Notes: generated by a model from the sequence alone, not told the origin. Positions 1 through 7,052 are shown, counted from the stretch's first letter. The stretch: 13,730 nt of DNA from Chloroflexota bacterium (GCA_021802185.1 JAKAAV010000015.1:1-13730); one strand, 5' to 3'. Program-made: numbers and translations.

Positions 1-1070
1 CCGGGCGCGTCGACGCGGACCTGACGTCCGACCCGCTGGGTCGCGACCGCGACGGGCGGCCGGTGATGCTCGAGGACATCTGGCCGACGGCCGACGAGAT
101 CCGGGCCGTGATCGACCGTGCGATCGACCCGGACCTGTTTCGGCGGACATACGCGAGCGTCTTCGAGGGCGACGAACGGTGGCGCGCGCTGCCGATCCCG
201 ACCGGCGACCGGTACGCGTGGGACCCCGAGTCGACCTACGTCGCGCGACCCCCCTTCTTCGAGGGCCTGCGGCCCGAGCCGGCGCCCGTGACCGACATCG
301 TCGGGGCCCGCGTGCTCGCGCTGCTGGGCGATTCCGTGACGACGGACCACATCTCGCCGGCCGGCACGATCGCGGCGTGGAGCCCGGCCGGGCAGTGGCT
401 GCAGTCGCGCGGCGTGACGCCGCTCGAGTTCAACAGCTACGGCTCGCGGCGCGGACACCACGAGGTCATGATGCGCGGCACCTTCGGGAACATCCGGCTG
501 CGCAACCGGCTGGTCGACCGCGAGGGGCCGTACACGGAGCACCAGCCGTCGGGTGAGGTCATGTTCATCTACGACGCGGCGATGCGCTACGGCACCGAAG
601 GCGTCCCGCTCGTCGTGATCGGGGGGCGCGAGTACGGCACGGGGAGCTCCCGCGACTGGGCCGCGAAGGGCACGAACCTGCTCGGGGTGCGTGCCGTGAT
701 CGCCGAGAGCTTCGAGCGGATCCACCGTTCGAATCTCGTGGGCATGGGCGTGCTGCCGCTGCAGTTCCGGCCCGAGGAGAACGCGGCGTCGCTGGGGCTG
801 ACCGGCCGCGAGGCGTACGCGATCCGGGGGTTCGCCGAAGGTCCGCAGCCGCGGCAGGAGGTGACGGTCGAGGCGACGGCGCCCGATGGCCGCGTCACCT
901 CCTTCCGCGCCATCGCCCGGCTCGACGGCCCGATCGAGGTCGACTACTACCGGGAGGGCGGAATCCTTCCGGCGGTCCTGCGGCGGCTCGCGCGGGAGGC
1001 GGCTGACGGATCGCACGCGGTGGCGAACGCCGCCACGCCCGACGGAGGCGGCGCGCCGCCGATCCGCTGA
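1..1070 (+). CDS. acnA: Aconitate hydratase (AcnA type), C-terminal part, 5' truncated by window edge
   Basis: The frame is open from base 3 and enters the window mid-gene ([13 protein letters not shown], then DIWPTADEI). The visible 355 residues cover the end of the catalytic core and the C-terminal swivel domain. Aconitase interconverts citrate and isocitrate in the cytoplasmic TCA cycle using a [4Fe-4S] cluster. Family signatures seen are [13 protein letters not shown] (about residue 108 of the visible part), [32 protein letters not shown] with the substrate-binding SSRDW, and [19 protein letters not shown]. The cluster cysteines lie upstream, outside the window. The tail after the last conserved block is a short Gly/Ala/Pro-rich extension. 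The gene ends convergently with the pilin gene, 166 bp away. The family call is secure. Assignment to AcnA/IRP1 type rather than AcnB rests on domain order and motif spelling. Confidence 0.95.
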   Translation, partial: GRVDADLTSDPLGRDRDGRPVMLEDIWPTADEIRAVIDRAIDPDLFRRTYASVFEGDERWRALPIPTGDRYAWDPESTYVARPPFFEGLRPEPAPVTDIVGARVLALLGDSVTTDHISPAGTIAAWSPAGQWLQSRGVTPLEFNSYGSRRGHHEVMMRGTFGNIRLRNRLVDREGPYTEHQPSGEVMFIYDAAMRYGTEGVPLVVIGGREYGTGSSRDWAAKGTNLLGVRAVIAESFERIHRSNLVGMGVLPLQFRPEENAASLGLTGREAYAIRGFAEGPQPRQEVTVEATAPDGRVTSFRAIARLDGPIEVDYYREGGILPAVLRRLAREAADGSHAVANAATPDGGGAPPIR

Positions 1071-1236
1071 GGGCGCGGCGGGGGGACTGGGTCGCGCGCG
1101 GCTCGCGCGAGTGCCCACCCGCGCGATTGGCCACCCGCGAGCGTGCCTTCGGCCGGGCGAGATTGCCCGCGGCCGGGGGCGAGACTGCTCGTGCGCGGCG
1201 CTCAGGCGCGCCGTGTCGCGTCGGCGCTCGCCGAAA
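1071..1236. other. Convergent intergenic region with GC-rich hairpins
   Basis: This gap separates the aconitase gene (+) from the pilin gene (-). It holds a 7-bp inverted repeat TCGCGCG/CGCGCGA (1092-1110, 5-nt loop) and a 5-bp one CGGGC/GCCCG (1154-1169, 6-nt loop). Neither is followed by a T run on either strand. They may end transcription from one or both sides, but nothing proves it. No ORF with coding character is seen here. Confidence 0.35.
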
Positions 1237-1437
1237 TCAGCTCGAGGCGAGCGAGGCGGCGGGCGATGCCACGGGAGATGCCGCGGGCGACGCGGGCGCC
1301 GGCGTCGCGAGGCTGACCGACGAGCCGAAGGCGCCGCCGAGCAGCAGCAGGCCGATCACGATGCACAGCGCGATCAGGGCGAGGATCAGCGCGTATTCCG
1401 CGAGGCCCTGTCCACGGGCGGCACGCCGCCGGCTCAA
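1237..1437 (-). CDS. Flp/Fap-type pilin (small type IVb prepilin)
   Basis: This 66-residue protein starts at TTG 1437. The start overlaps the thyX stop (TTGA, 1437-1434), and GGGAG lies about 12 nt upstream inside thyX. A short basic leader MSRRRAARG is followed by QGLAEYALILALIALCIVIG. That matches the type IVb prepilin pattern: processing after Gly9 would put Glu at +5 and Tyr at +6. One hydrophobic helix spans about residues 15-38. Flp pilins are cleaved by a TadV-like peptidase and assembled by the Tad machinery into adhesive pili. The C-terminal third is an Ala/Ser/Pro tail with repeated SPAASPVASPAAS units. No tad assembly genes lie nearby, so it is an orphan pilin or belongs to a locus elsewhere. 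An alternative is a TadE-like small membrane protein, but its length and the EY motif favour pilin. Confidence 0.75.
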   Translation of the reverse strand: MSRRRAARGQGLAEYALILALIALCIVIGLLLLGGAFGSSVSLATPAPASPAASPVASPAASLASS

Positions 1438-2219
1438 GGCCGGCCGGCTCCCTGCGACGTGCCCGCGGGCTGCGCCACGGCTGCCTCGCCCCGTGCCTCC
1501 GCAGGCTCGCCAGGCACGTCCGGAAGACGCACGAGCGCGGCGAGGGCGTGCGGGAAGCGGGCCGACGCGAGCGTCCGGACCGCGCCGGCGTAGGCGGCGA
1601 TCTCCCGCTGCGCATCGTCCGCGAGGCGCTGCTCGAGGAAGTGCCCGACCGCCTGGAGCGACGCCGTCCAGCGCCACCGCACGTACATCGCGTAGGCGGG
1701 CAGGAACACGCGCGCCTGCTCGACGGCCGCGCCTGCAGCGATGGCCGCCTCGTACAGCTCGAGCGAGCGCGCGTAGTGTGTCGCGAGGTCGGCCGACAGC
1801 CGCTCGCCGACCTCCGCGGGGAGCGGGCCGCCCGACCCCTGCTTCCGGTTCTCGGGCGCGCTGCGCCAGCCGTCCGGCTCGATCGCGTGGAATGTCGGCT
1901 CCTCGGTCACATAGCGGCGGCTCGACTCGTTCCACGCCTCCATCGTGTGGTCGGATCCGACGACGTACTTCCACCACTGCCGCGCGACCATCAGCGGAGC
2001 GCGGATCTCGAACGACAGGATCGCGTGGCGGAAGGGGCTCGTGTGCCCCTCGCGACCGAGGAAGGCGAGCAGCCGCTCGTCGGCCTGCCCGAAGCGCGCC
2101 GCCTGCTTGTCGAAGCTGACCTTCGCCGCGTTGACCACCGTGAGGTCGTCGCCCATCGCGTCGACGAGGCGGACATACCCGTGGTCGAGCACCGGGATGC
2201 GATCAGGCAACTGCGTCAT
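1434..2219 (-). CDS. thyX: Flavin-dependent thymidylate synthase ThyX
   Basis: This 261-residue cytoplasmic enzyme makes dTMP from dUMP with methylene-tetrahydrofolate, using FAD and NADPH. The ATG at 2219 has AGAGGAG 5 nt upstream. Landmarks are HTSPFRH (59-65), RQWWKYVVGSD (80-90), NESSRRY (97-103) and a C-terminal helix block ARVFLPAYAMYVRWRWTASL (169-188) followed by AQREIAAYA. In classical ThyX the second block reads RHR with NExSxRY close behind. Here the RHR position reads KYV, and an insert (about seven residues by my alignment) precedes NESSRRY, so this is a divergent motif. The last 30 or so residues are a low-complexity Ala/Gly/Pro/Glu tail beyond the usual fold. The stop overlaps the start of the pilin gene, implying one transcript and coupled translation. 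No thyA is visible. Confidence 0.93.
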   Translation of the reverse strand: MTQLPDRIPVLDHGYVRLVDAMGDDLTVVNAAKVSFDKQAARFGQADERLLAFLGREGHTSPFRHAILSFEIRAPLMVARQWWKYVVGSDHTMEAWNESSRRYVTEEPTFHAIEPDGWRSAPENRKQGSGGPLPAEVGERLSADLATHYARSLELYEAAIAAGAAVEQARVFLPAYAMYVRWRWTASLQAVGHFLEQRLADDAQREIAAYAGAVRTLASARFPHALAALVRLPDVPGEPAEARGEAAVAQPAGTSQGAGRP

Positions 2220-2290
2220 GTGGCTCCTCTGTGACTCGCGAGAGAATGGTGCCAGAAGCGGAGCCGCGCGAGCGGACGGTCACGGAATAG

Positions 2291-2309
2291 CCCGGCGTGG
2301 GTCGCCGGG
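2291..2309. promoter_or_regulatory. Perfect 7-5-7 inverted repeat before the DHA2 exporter (operator or 5' UTR hairpin)
   Basis: CCCGGCG (2291-2297) and CGCCGGG (2303-2309) are perfect inverted copies around TGGGT. The right arm ends 5 bases before the GGAGG ribosome binding site (2315-2319) of the exporter. Dyads like this in front of multidrug pumps are often TetR- or MarR-family operators, but a GC-rich genome also makes such repeats by chance. No regulator gene lies next to it. Confidence 0.35.
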
Positions 2310-2328
2310 TGAGCGGAGGCGCCATCAC

Positions 2329-3849
2329 TTGAGCCGGGAGATCGGGGGACAGCGGGCGCAGCAGGGCGAGCGGGCGGCCGGAGGAGCGGCGGGTGCGCAC
2401 GTCGGGCGCGGCGGGATCGACTACAAGTGGGTCGCCCTCTCCGTCACGACGCTCGGGTCGGCCATGGCGGCCATCGACTCCTCGATCGTGGTCCTCGGCC
2501 TCCCGACGATCATGACCAGCCTCCATTCCGACCTCGTCACGATGATCTGGGTGCTCATGGGCTACATCCTCATGAGCACCGTGTTCCTCATGCTGTTCGG
2601 GCGCCTGGCGGACATGTTCGGCCGGGTCCGCATGTACAACCTCGGGTTCGCCGTCTTCACGATCGGGTCGCTGCTGTGCGCGTTGTCCGCGAACGGCGTC
2701 GAGCTCGTCGCGTTCCGGCTCGTGCAGGGCGTCGGCGGCGCGATGCTCATGGCGAACGCGATGGCGATCATCACCGAGGCGTTCCCGCGCAACGAGCGCG
2801 GCCGCGCGATGGGGATCAACGCGATCACGTGGGCGATCGGCAACATCGTGGGGCCGGTCGCGGGTGGCCTGATCCTCGCGTTCCTGTCGTGGCAGTGGAT
2901 CTTCCTCGTGAACGTGCCGGTCGGGGTCGCCGGCACGCTGTGGGGCTACCTGGCACTGCACGAGATCGGGGAGCCGCGACGTGGCGAGCGGTTCGACGTG
3001 CTCGGGATGGTGCTGTTCTCGGGCGGCATCATGTGCCTGCTGATCGCGCTGTCGCAGGGCATCTCGTGGGGCTGGCTCTCGCCGCCGACGCTCGGCCTGT
3101 TCGCGGCGTTCCTCGTGCTCGAGGCGCTGTTCGCGCTGTCCGAGCGCGGCACGGGCACGCACTTCATCGACCCCGCGCTGCTGCGCTCGCGGGTCATCGC
3201 GTTCGGTACCGCGGCCGCCACGCTGCAGAGCCTCAGCATGTTCGCGGTCAATTTCCTGATCGTGTTCTACCTGCAGGCCGTGAAGGGCGAGTCACCCCTC
3301 ACGGCCGCGCTCTGGATCCTGCCGCTCTCGGTCGTGCAGTCCGTGGTCGGACCCATCGGCGGGATCATCTCGGACCGGGTCGGCGCGCGCGCGCCGGCCA
3401 CCGCCGGGCTCGTGCTGCAGGCGGCGGCGTGCGTCCTGCTCGCGCAGCTCAGCGCGACGTCGGCGTACGTCCACCTGCTCGCCGGCCTGATCCTGCTGGG
3501 CATCGGTGGTGGCCTCTTCTGGTCGCCGAACACGAGCGCGGTGATGGGTGCGGCACCGGTCCAGCGCCTCGGCGTCGCGAGCGCCACGCTCGCCACGTTC
3601 CGGCAGACCGGCATGGTCACGAGCTTCGCGCTCGCGCTCGCGGTGGCCGCGGCGGCGATCCCCTCCCGGCTCGTCGGCGCGATCTTCCTCGGCACGTCCG
3701 TCAGCCTCGGCGGCAGCGTCATGAGCGCGTTCACCGTCGGCATGACGCACGCGCTGGTCGTGTCGGCCGTCATCGTGCTGCTCGCGAGCGTGATGACCCT
3801 GCTCGCCGGCGACACGGCGCGGAACCGCGTGGCGTCAGCGCAGGCCTGA
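2329..3849 (+). CDS. DHA2-family MFS drug exporter (14 TM, EmrB/QacA type)
   Basis: This 506-residue inner-membrane proton-coupled antiporter probably expels drugs or toxic metabolites. I chose TTG 2329 because GGAGG (2315-2319) lies 9 nt upstream and the resulting length is typical of 14-TM DHA2 pumps. The frame stays open further upstream, but that would run antisense into thyX. ATG 2464 would cut into helix 1. After a 30-residue basic N-terminus, DYKWVALSVTTLG begins TM1. AIDSSIVVLGLPTI (48-61, Asp50) is the DHA2 TM1 motif. GRLADMFGRVRMY (91-103) is MFS motif A, and GPVAGGLI (175-182) is motif C, characteristic of antiporters. It is divergent from thyX with a 109-bp gap. The substrate cannot be read from the sequence. 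The family is certain and the start is likely but not proven. Confidence 0.92.
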   Translation: MSREIGGQRAQQGERAAGGAAGAHVGRGGIDYKWVALSVTTLGSAMAAIDSSIVVLGLPTIMTSLHSDLVTMIWVLMGYILMSTVFLMLFGRLADMFGRVRMYNLGFAVFTIGSLLCALSANGVELVAFRLVQGVGGAMLMANAMAIITEAFPRNERGRAMGINAITWAIGNIVGPVAGGLILAFLSWQWIFLVNVPVGVAGTLWGYLALHEIGEPRRGERFDVLGMVLFSGGIMCLLIALSQGISWGWLSPPTLGLFAAFLVLEALFALSERGTGTHFIDPALLRSRVIAFGTAAATLQSLSMFAVNFLIVFYLQAVKGESPLTAALWILPLSVVQSVVGPIGGIISDRVGARAPATAGLVLQAAACVLLAQLSATSAYVHLLAGLILLGIGGGLFWSPNTSAVMGAAPVQRLGVASATLATFRQTGMVTSFALALAVAAAAIPSRLVGAIFLGTSVSLGGSVMSAFTVGMTHALVVSAVIVLLASVMTLLAGDTARNRVASAQA

Positions 3850-3936
3850 ACCCCGGGCACGCCGGGGCCGGCGCCGCAACGCCGGCGCCGCAACGCCGGC
3901 GCCGCAACCCCCGGCAGACGAGCCCCGGCAGGCCGG
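3850..3936. repeat. Three 14-bp tandem repeats plus hairpin between convergent genes
   Basis: A CCCCGG/CCGGGG hairpin (3851-3867, 5-nt loop) follows the exporter stop directly. It runs into three perfect copies of GCCGGCGCCGCAAC at 3867-3880, 3881-3894 and 3895-3908. Each copy contains the palindromes GCCGGC and GGCGCC, so the array can fold in several registers. The gap separates two convergent genes, so a two-way transcription stop is plausible, although T runs are absent. Copy number may vary between strains. Confidence 0.7.
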
Positions 3937-4812
3937 CTACCCGCGCGCCAGCTCCGCGAGCCTCCGCCACGACGCCATCGGGAGCACGGCGGCGTCCTCC
4001 TCGAGTGCCTGCAGGCACACGTGGTCCGCCCCGGCCGCGAAGTGCGCGTCGACCCGGGCCCGGATCGCGTCGAGGTCGCCCCACGCGACGAGCGCGTCGA
4101 CCAGCCGGTCGCTCCCATCACCCTCGACGTCGTCCGGACCGAAGCCCAGCCGTCGCCAGTTGTTGACGTAGTTCGACGCCTGGAGGTAGGTCGACAGGTG
4201 GCGTCGTGCGATGGCGCGCGCACGGCCGGGGTCCGTCTCGAGGACGACGGCCTGTTCGGGCGCCAGCAGGCGACCCTGCCCGAGCACGAACCGGGCGATG
4301 CGCGTGTGTTCCGGCGGGACGAGGTACGGGTGCGCACCCCACGTCCGGTCGCGCGAGAGCTCGAGCATCCGCGGACCGAGCGCGGCGAGGGCCAGCCGAT
4401 CGCGCGCGACCGGCGCATCCGAGCGCGCGAGGTCGTCGAGGTAGCGGCGCATGACCGCAACGGGATGCTCGAACCGCTGCGCCGTCTGGCGCTCGACGAT
4501 GTGCGGGTGGCTGACACCGAGCCCGAGCAGGAACCGGTCGGGAGTCCGGGCCTCGAGCGCGGCCGTCCCGCGGGCCACGTCGGCGGCCGGGTTCGTCCAG
4601 ACGCTCAGGATTCCCGACGCGACGACGAGGTGGGTCGTGGACGCAAGGAGGTCGCCGGCGAGCTCGAAGAACGTGCCGGCGGCGCCGCCCGGCATCCACA
4701 CCGCGCCGTACCCCAGCGACTCGAGCTCGGGCACCGCGTCGCGCGTCCGTTCCGGGTCTCCTCGCCGCAGCTGCCCGCTCCACACGCCGATCCGTCCGAG
4801 GTTCACGGCCAC
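3937..4812 (-). CDS. LLM-class oxidoreductase, probable F420-dependent, MSMEG_4141-like
   Basis: This 291-residue TIM-barrel protein belongs to the luciferase-like monooxygenase superfamily. GTG 4812 is preferred because AAGGAGGT (4828-4821) lies 8 nt upstream. A second in-frame GTG at 4806 has poorer spacing. Conserved blocks are GRIGVWSGQL at the N-terminus, LGYGAVWMPGG (33-43), LVVASGILSVW (62-72), RFLLGLGVSHPHIVE (93-107), LAALGPRMLELSRDR (142-156), GAHPYLVPPEHT (159-170), NYVNNWRRLGF (214-224) and GADHVCLQ (261-268). These match what I know of the MSMEG_4141 family, predicted to use coenzyme F420; the substrate is unknown. F420 use is inferred from the family, as no F420 biosynthesis gene is in the window. 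It is divergent from the sigma-factor operon. Three ECF-like promoter elements on its strand could drive it. Confidence 0.88.
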   Translation of the reverse strand: MAVNLGRIGVWSGQLRRGDPERTRDAVPELESLGYGAVWMPGGAAGTFFELAGDLLASTTHLVVASGILSVWTNPAADVARGTAALEARTPDRFLLGLGVSHPHIVERQTAQRFEHPVAVMRRYLDDLARSDAPVARDRLALAALGPRMLELSRDRTWGAHPYLVPPEHTRIARFVLGQGRLLAPEQAVVLETDPGRARAIARRHLSTYLQASNYVNNWRRLGFGPDDVEGDGSDRLVDALVAWGDLDAIRARVDAHFAAGADHVCLQALEEDAAVLPMASWRRLAELARG

Positions 4813-4879
4813 GTTCTCGCACCTCCTTGCCGGCATCCTCTCACGGCGGCTTCCGGCGTGGTGAGGGACACTCGTCCGC

Positions 4880-4904
4880 GGCGCGACTGCGAAGGCGCGA
4901 CTGC
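4880..4904 (+). repeat. Direct repeat GGCGCGACTGC x2
   Basis: Two identical 11-bp copies (4880-4890 and 4894-4904) are separated by three bases in the divergent region between the oxidoreductase and sigma-factor genes. Their start-to-start distance of 14 bp is close to the 13-14 bp period of the AACGTT repeats that follow, which puts both on a similar helical spacing. They may be a regulator binding site. Their role is unknown. Confidence 0.5.
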
Positions 4905-4917
4905 CATGCCCGGGCAC

Positions 4918-4969
4918 GACGAACGTTCGCGACGAACGTTTCGCGACGAACGTTTCGATTGAACGTTTC
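4918..4969. promoter_or_regulatory. Four AACGTT repeats forming ECF-like promoter elements
   Basis: The palindrome AACGTT occurs at 4922, 4935, 4949 and 4962, spaced 13, 14 and 13 bp, within near-identical GACGAACGTTTCG units. Read on the minus strand, the array gives GAAAC-N16-CGTC (4969-4945), GAAAC-N17-CGTC (4956-4931) and GAAAC-N16-CGTC (4942-4918), all pointing at the oxidoreductase gene. GAAAC/CGTC with 16-17 bp spacing is the classic form of many ECF sigma promoters. Alternatively the palindromes are operator sites for a dimeric regulator. Confidence 0.45.
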
Positions 4970-4985
4970 GACGCGCGCTGGCGTC
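4961..4985 (+). promoter_or_regulatory. Candidate ECF autoregulatory promoter of the sigma operon
   Basis: GAAC (4961-4964) and CGTC (4982-4985) are 17 bp apart and point at the sigma-factor gene. Transcription starting about 7 bases after CGTC would begin near 4992, just before ATG 4994. No Shine-Dalgarno sequence precedes that ATG, so a leaderless message would fit. ECF sigma factors commonly drive their own operon. This is inferred from motif spacing only. Confidence 0.4.
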
Positions 4986-4993
4986 GGTTGGAC

Positions 4994-5599
4994 ATGATCA
5001 CGGTGGAGGGACGGCCCGCGGTGGAGTCGAGAGACCGGCACGAAGCCACGGACGACGCACGGGCGCGTGCCTTCGCTGGCCTGATGGATCGCCGAACGCT
5101 CGACGCCGCCTACCGCTACGCGACGCTGATCCTCGGCGAGCCGGCCGACGCCGAGGATGCGACGCACGACGCCGCGCTCAGCGCGTGGCGGCACTATGGC
5201 GAGCTTCGCGACCGCGATCGCTTCGACGCGTGGTTCGGCCGGATCCTCGCGAACGCGTGTCGCGACCGGCTGCGCGCGAGCCGGCGCGTCCGGCTGCTCA
5301 CCGAGACATCGGCCGACAGCATTGGCGAGATCGACTTCGAGAACACCCGCGACCGGCGCGTCGGATCCGACCCGGCGGAGGGCATCGCGAGGCGCGAGGC
5401 GATCGCCGCGGGGCTGCGGCGCCTGAGCATCGAGCACCGTGAGGTGGTGGTGCTGCGCTTCTGGGCCGACCTGACCGTCGACGAGATCGCGGCCAGGACG
5501 GGAGTCGGCACCGGCACCGTCAAGTCGCGACTCCACTACGCATTGCGCAATCTCCGCGCCGAGATCGACGCGGACGAGTACGGAAGGTACGCACGATGA
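4994..5599 (+). CDS. ECF-type RNA polymerase sigma factor
   Basis: This 201-residue cytoplasmic sigma factor redirects RNA polymerase to a small regulon. Region 2 spans about residues 29-95, with DAEDATHDAALSAWRHYGEL and RFDAWFGRILANACRDRLR. Region 4 spans about 137-190, with LRRLSIEHREVVVLRFWADL and the helix-turn-helix TVDEIAARTGVGTGTVKSRL (161-180). The sigma-3 region is absent, as expected for ECF factors. Two starts compete. ATG 4994 lacks a Shine-Dalgarno sequence and would suit a leaderless transcript. GTG 5021 has GGAGGG 10 nt upstream and loses only nine poorly conserved residues. The stop overlaps the next start (ATGA, 5596-5599), the usual layout for a sigma factor and its membrane partner. 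The ECF group cannot be assigned by eye. Confidence 0.93.
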   Translation: MITVEGRPAVESRDRHEATDDARARAFAGLMDRRTLDAAYRYATLILGEPADAEDATHDAALSAWRHYGELRDRDRFDAWFGRILANACRDRLRASRRVRLLTETSADSIGEIDFENTRDRRVGSDPAEGIARREAIAAGLRRLSIEHREVVVLRFWADLTVDEIAARTGVGTGTVKSRLHYALRNLRAEIDADEYGRYAR

Positions 5600-7038
5600 G
5601 CGAGCACGACCCGTTCGAGCGGGAGCTGCGCGAAGTCCTCGACGACCTGGCGTCGGCGCCTGCCCCCGAAGGGCTGCGCGCACGCGTCGGGGCGATCCCG
5701 CAGCTCGAGCCCTCGCGGACGAGCGGGGCGAGGAGCTTCCTCTCGGCCCGGGGCAACGCGTTCCGGGTCCTGTCGACCCTTGCCGCGGCGGCCGTGATCG
5801 TCGTCGCGGGCGCCCTGATCGTGACGACGCTCCCCGGGGGTGGCAACAGGCCCGGCGGCCACGGAGGAGCGGCCTCCTCGCCGACGAAACCCGCTGCGAC
5901 GCCCAGGCAGGGAACGGCGCAGGCCAGCGCCACGGTTGGCACGGTCGTCGTCGTCCCGACTCCCGGCAGCACGGCGGGAGTCGGCACCACCCCGGCGCCG
6001 GCGGGCATCCCGACCGGCTTCCAGGCCGCCTCGGTCACGTTCGTCTCGACGCAGGAGGGCTGGGCGCTCGGCGGCGTCCCCTGCTCGAGCGGCACGTGTG
6101 CCTCCATCATCCGCACGACGGACGGCGGCCGCACGTGGACTCCGCAGGCCGCTCCGTCGACCCCGTTCGCACAGGCGCCGCAGCCCGGGTCCGGCCCCGG
6201 CGTGGGGGAGATCCGGTTCGCGAACGCACTCGATGGCTGGGCCTACGCCCCCGACCTCTGGTCGACCCACGACGGCGGCGCGACGTGGACGCGGGTTGCG
6301 ATCCCCGGCCTTGGGTCCGGATCCCAGATCGTCGCGCTCGAGGCGGCGGACGGCCGTGCGCAGGCCGTCGCCTGGGACGGCAGCGGGTCGTACCGGATCG
6401 CGACGAGCGTGGTGGGAAAGGACGAATGGTCGCTTGCGACGGTCAAGGTGCCGGTGGGCGCCGGCCCCGTGCCCCAGATCCAGCTCGTGCTGGCGGGGGC
6501 CGGCGGCTGGATGGTCGAGGTCGACCGGACGGTGGTTGGCGGCGCGCGACTCGCCAACGGGACCTGGACGCCCTGGACGCCACCGTGCTCGAACGCGATG
6601 GGAACCGCCCTGCTCGACGCGGCCACCCCGACCGACCTCGTCGCCGAGTGCGATGGCGGCCAGTGGGGGACGCCGAAGGATGCGCGGCAGGCCGGCCAGC
6701 ACCTGTACGTCTCGACGGACGGTGGAGCGACGTTCGCGCAGTCGAAGGCGTCCGTTCCGCTCGTCGTGGTGAGCGCCATCTCGACGCCGACCCCCAGCAC
6801 GATCGTCCTCGCGGGCTCGCGCGGGCAGTCGACGCCGGTCGGAGCGATCGCCCGCTCGACGAACGGCGGTACGACCTGGTCGACGGTCGACCTGCCGTCG
6901 GGCTGGTCGGTGAGCTACCTCGGGTTCACGACGCCGACGCAGGGCGTCGCGATCGTCGACAACGGCACGGCCAGCCACCTGTACATGACGTACGACGGCG
7001 GCGCGTCCTGGTCGGAGACGGCGAGCCCCGCGAGCTGA
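5596..7038 (+). CDS. Putative membrane anti-sigma/sensor with extracytoplasmic Asp-box (YCF48-like) propeller
   Basis: This 480-residue protein is coupled to the sigma factor by an ATGA overlap, with GGAAGG 8 nt before its ATG. Residues 1-55 form a charged cytoplasmic segment (FERELREVLDDLASAPAPEG) lacking the HxxxCxxC zinc motif of ZAS anti-sigma factors. One membrane helix spans about 59-79, followed by a Gly/Pro/Thr-rich linker (80-140). The remainder is a beta-propeller-like sensor with five Asp-box/BNR units at 174 (TTDGGRTW), 224 (THDGGATW), 373 (STDGGATF), 421 (STNGGTTW) and 465 (TYDGGASW). These alternate with F-x-GWA strands typical of YCF48-like or sialidase-type propellers. Four cysteines (163, 168, 331, 352) lie outside the membrane and could form disulfides. 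By position it should hold the sigma factor inactive until the propeller senses a signal. The anti-sigma role is inferred. Confidence 0.75.
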   Translation: MSEHDPFERELREVLDDLASAPAPEGLRARVGAIPQLEPSRTSGARSFLSARGNAFRVLSTLAAAAVIVVAGALIVTTLPGGGNRPGGHGGAASSPTKPAATPRQGTAQASATVGTVVVVPTPGSTAGVGTTPAPAGIPTGFQAASVTFVSTQEGWALGGVPCSSGTCASIIRTTDGGRTWTPQAAPSTPFAQAPQPGSGPGVGEIRFANALDGWAYAPDLWSTHDGGATWTRVAIPGLGSGSQIVALEAADGRAQAVAWDGSGSYRIATSVVGKDEWSLATVKVPVGAGPVPQIQLVLAGAGGWMVEVDRTVVGGARLANGTWTPWTPPCSNAMGTALLDAATPTDLVAECDGGQWGTPKDARQAGQHLYVSTDGGATFAQSKASVPLVVVSAISTPTPSTIVLAGSRGQSTPVGAIARSTNGGTTWSTVDLPSGWSVSYLGFTTPTQGVAIVDNGTASHLYMTYDGGASWSETASPAS

Positions 7039-7052
7039 CCGCGCCTCGACGC

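Noticed and set aside
1945..2328. Long N-terminal extension of the DHA2 exporter overlapping thyX antisense
   Set aside because: The extra residues are Arg/Ser-rich with no conservation, and they lie opposite thyX. TTG 2329 with GGAGG gives a normal-length pump.
2427..4166. A 579-codon plus-strand frame overlapping the exporter
   Set aside because: It is a shifted frame of the exporter with an Arg/His/Gly-rich product and no membrane helices. The exporter frame shows clear MFS motifs throughout.
4917..4970. AACGTT repeats as a CRISPR array or replication iterons
   Set aside because: Units are only 13-14 bp with no unique spacers, no cas genes, no DnaA boxes and no replication initiator nearby. 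The spacing fits promoter or operator elements better.
5596..5760. Zinc-binding anti-sigma (ZAS) domain at the N-terminus of the sensor
   Set aside because: There is no cysteine in the cytoplasmic segment, so the HxxxCxxC motif is absent. Any anti-sigma function must use another fold.
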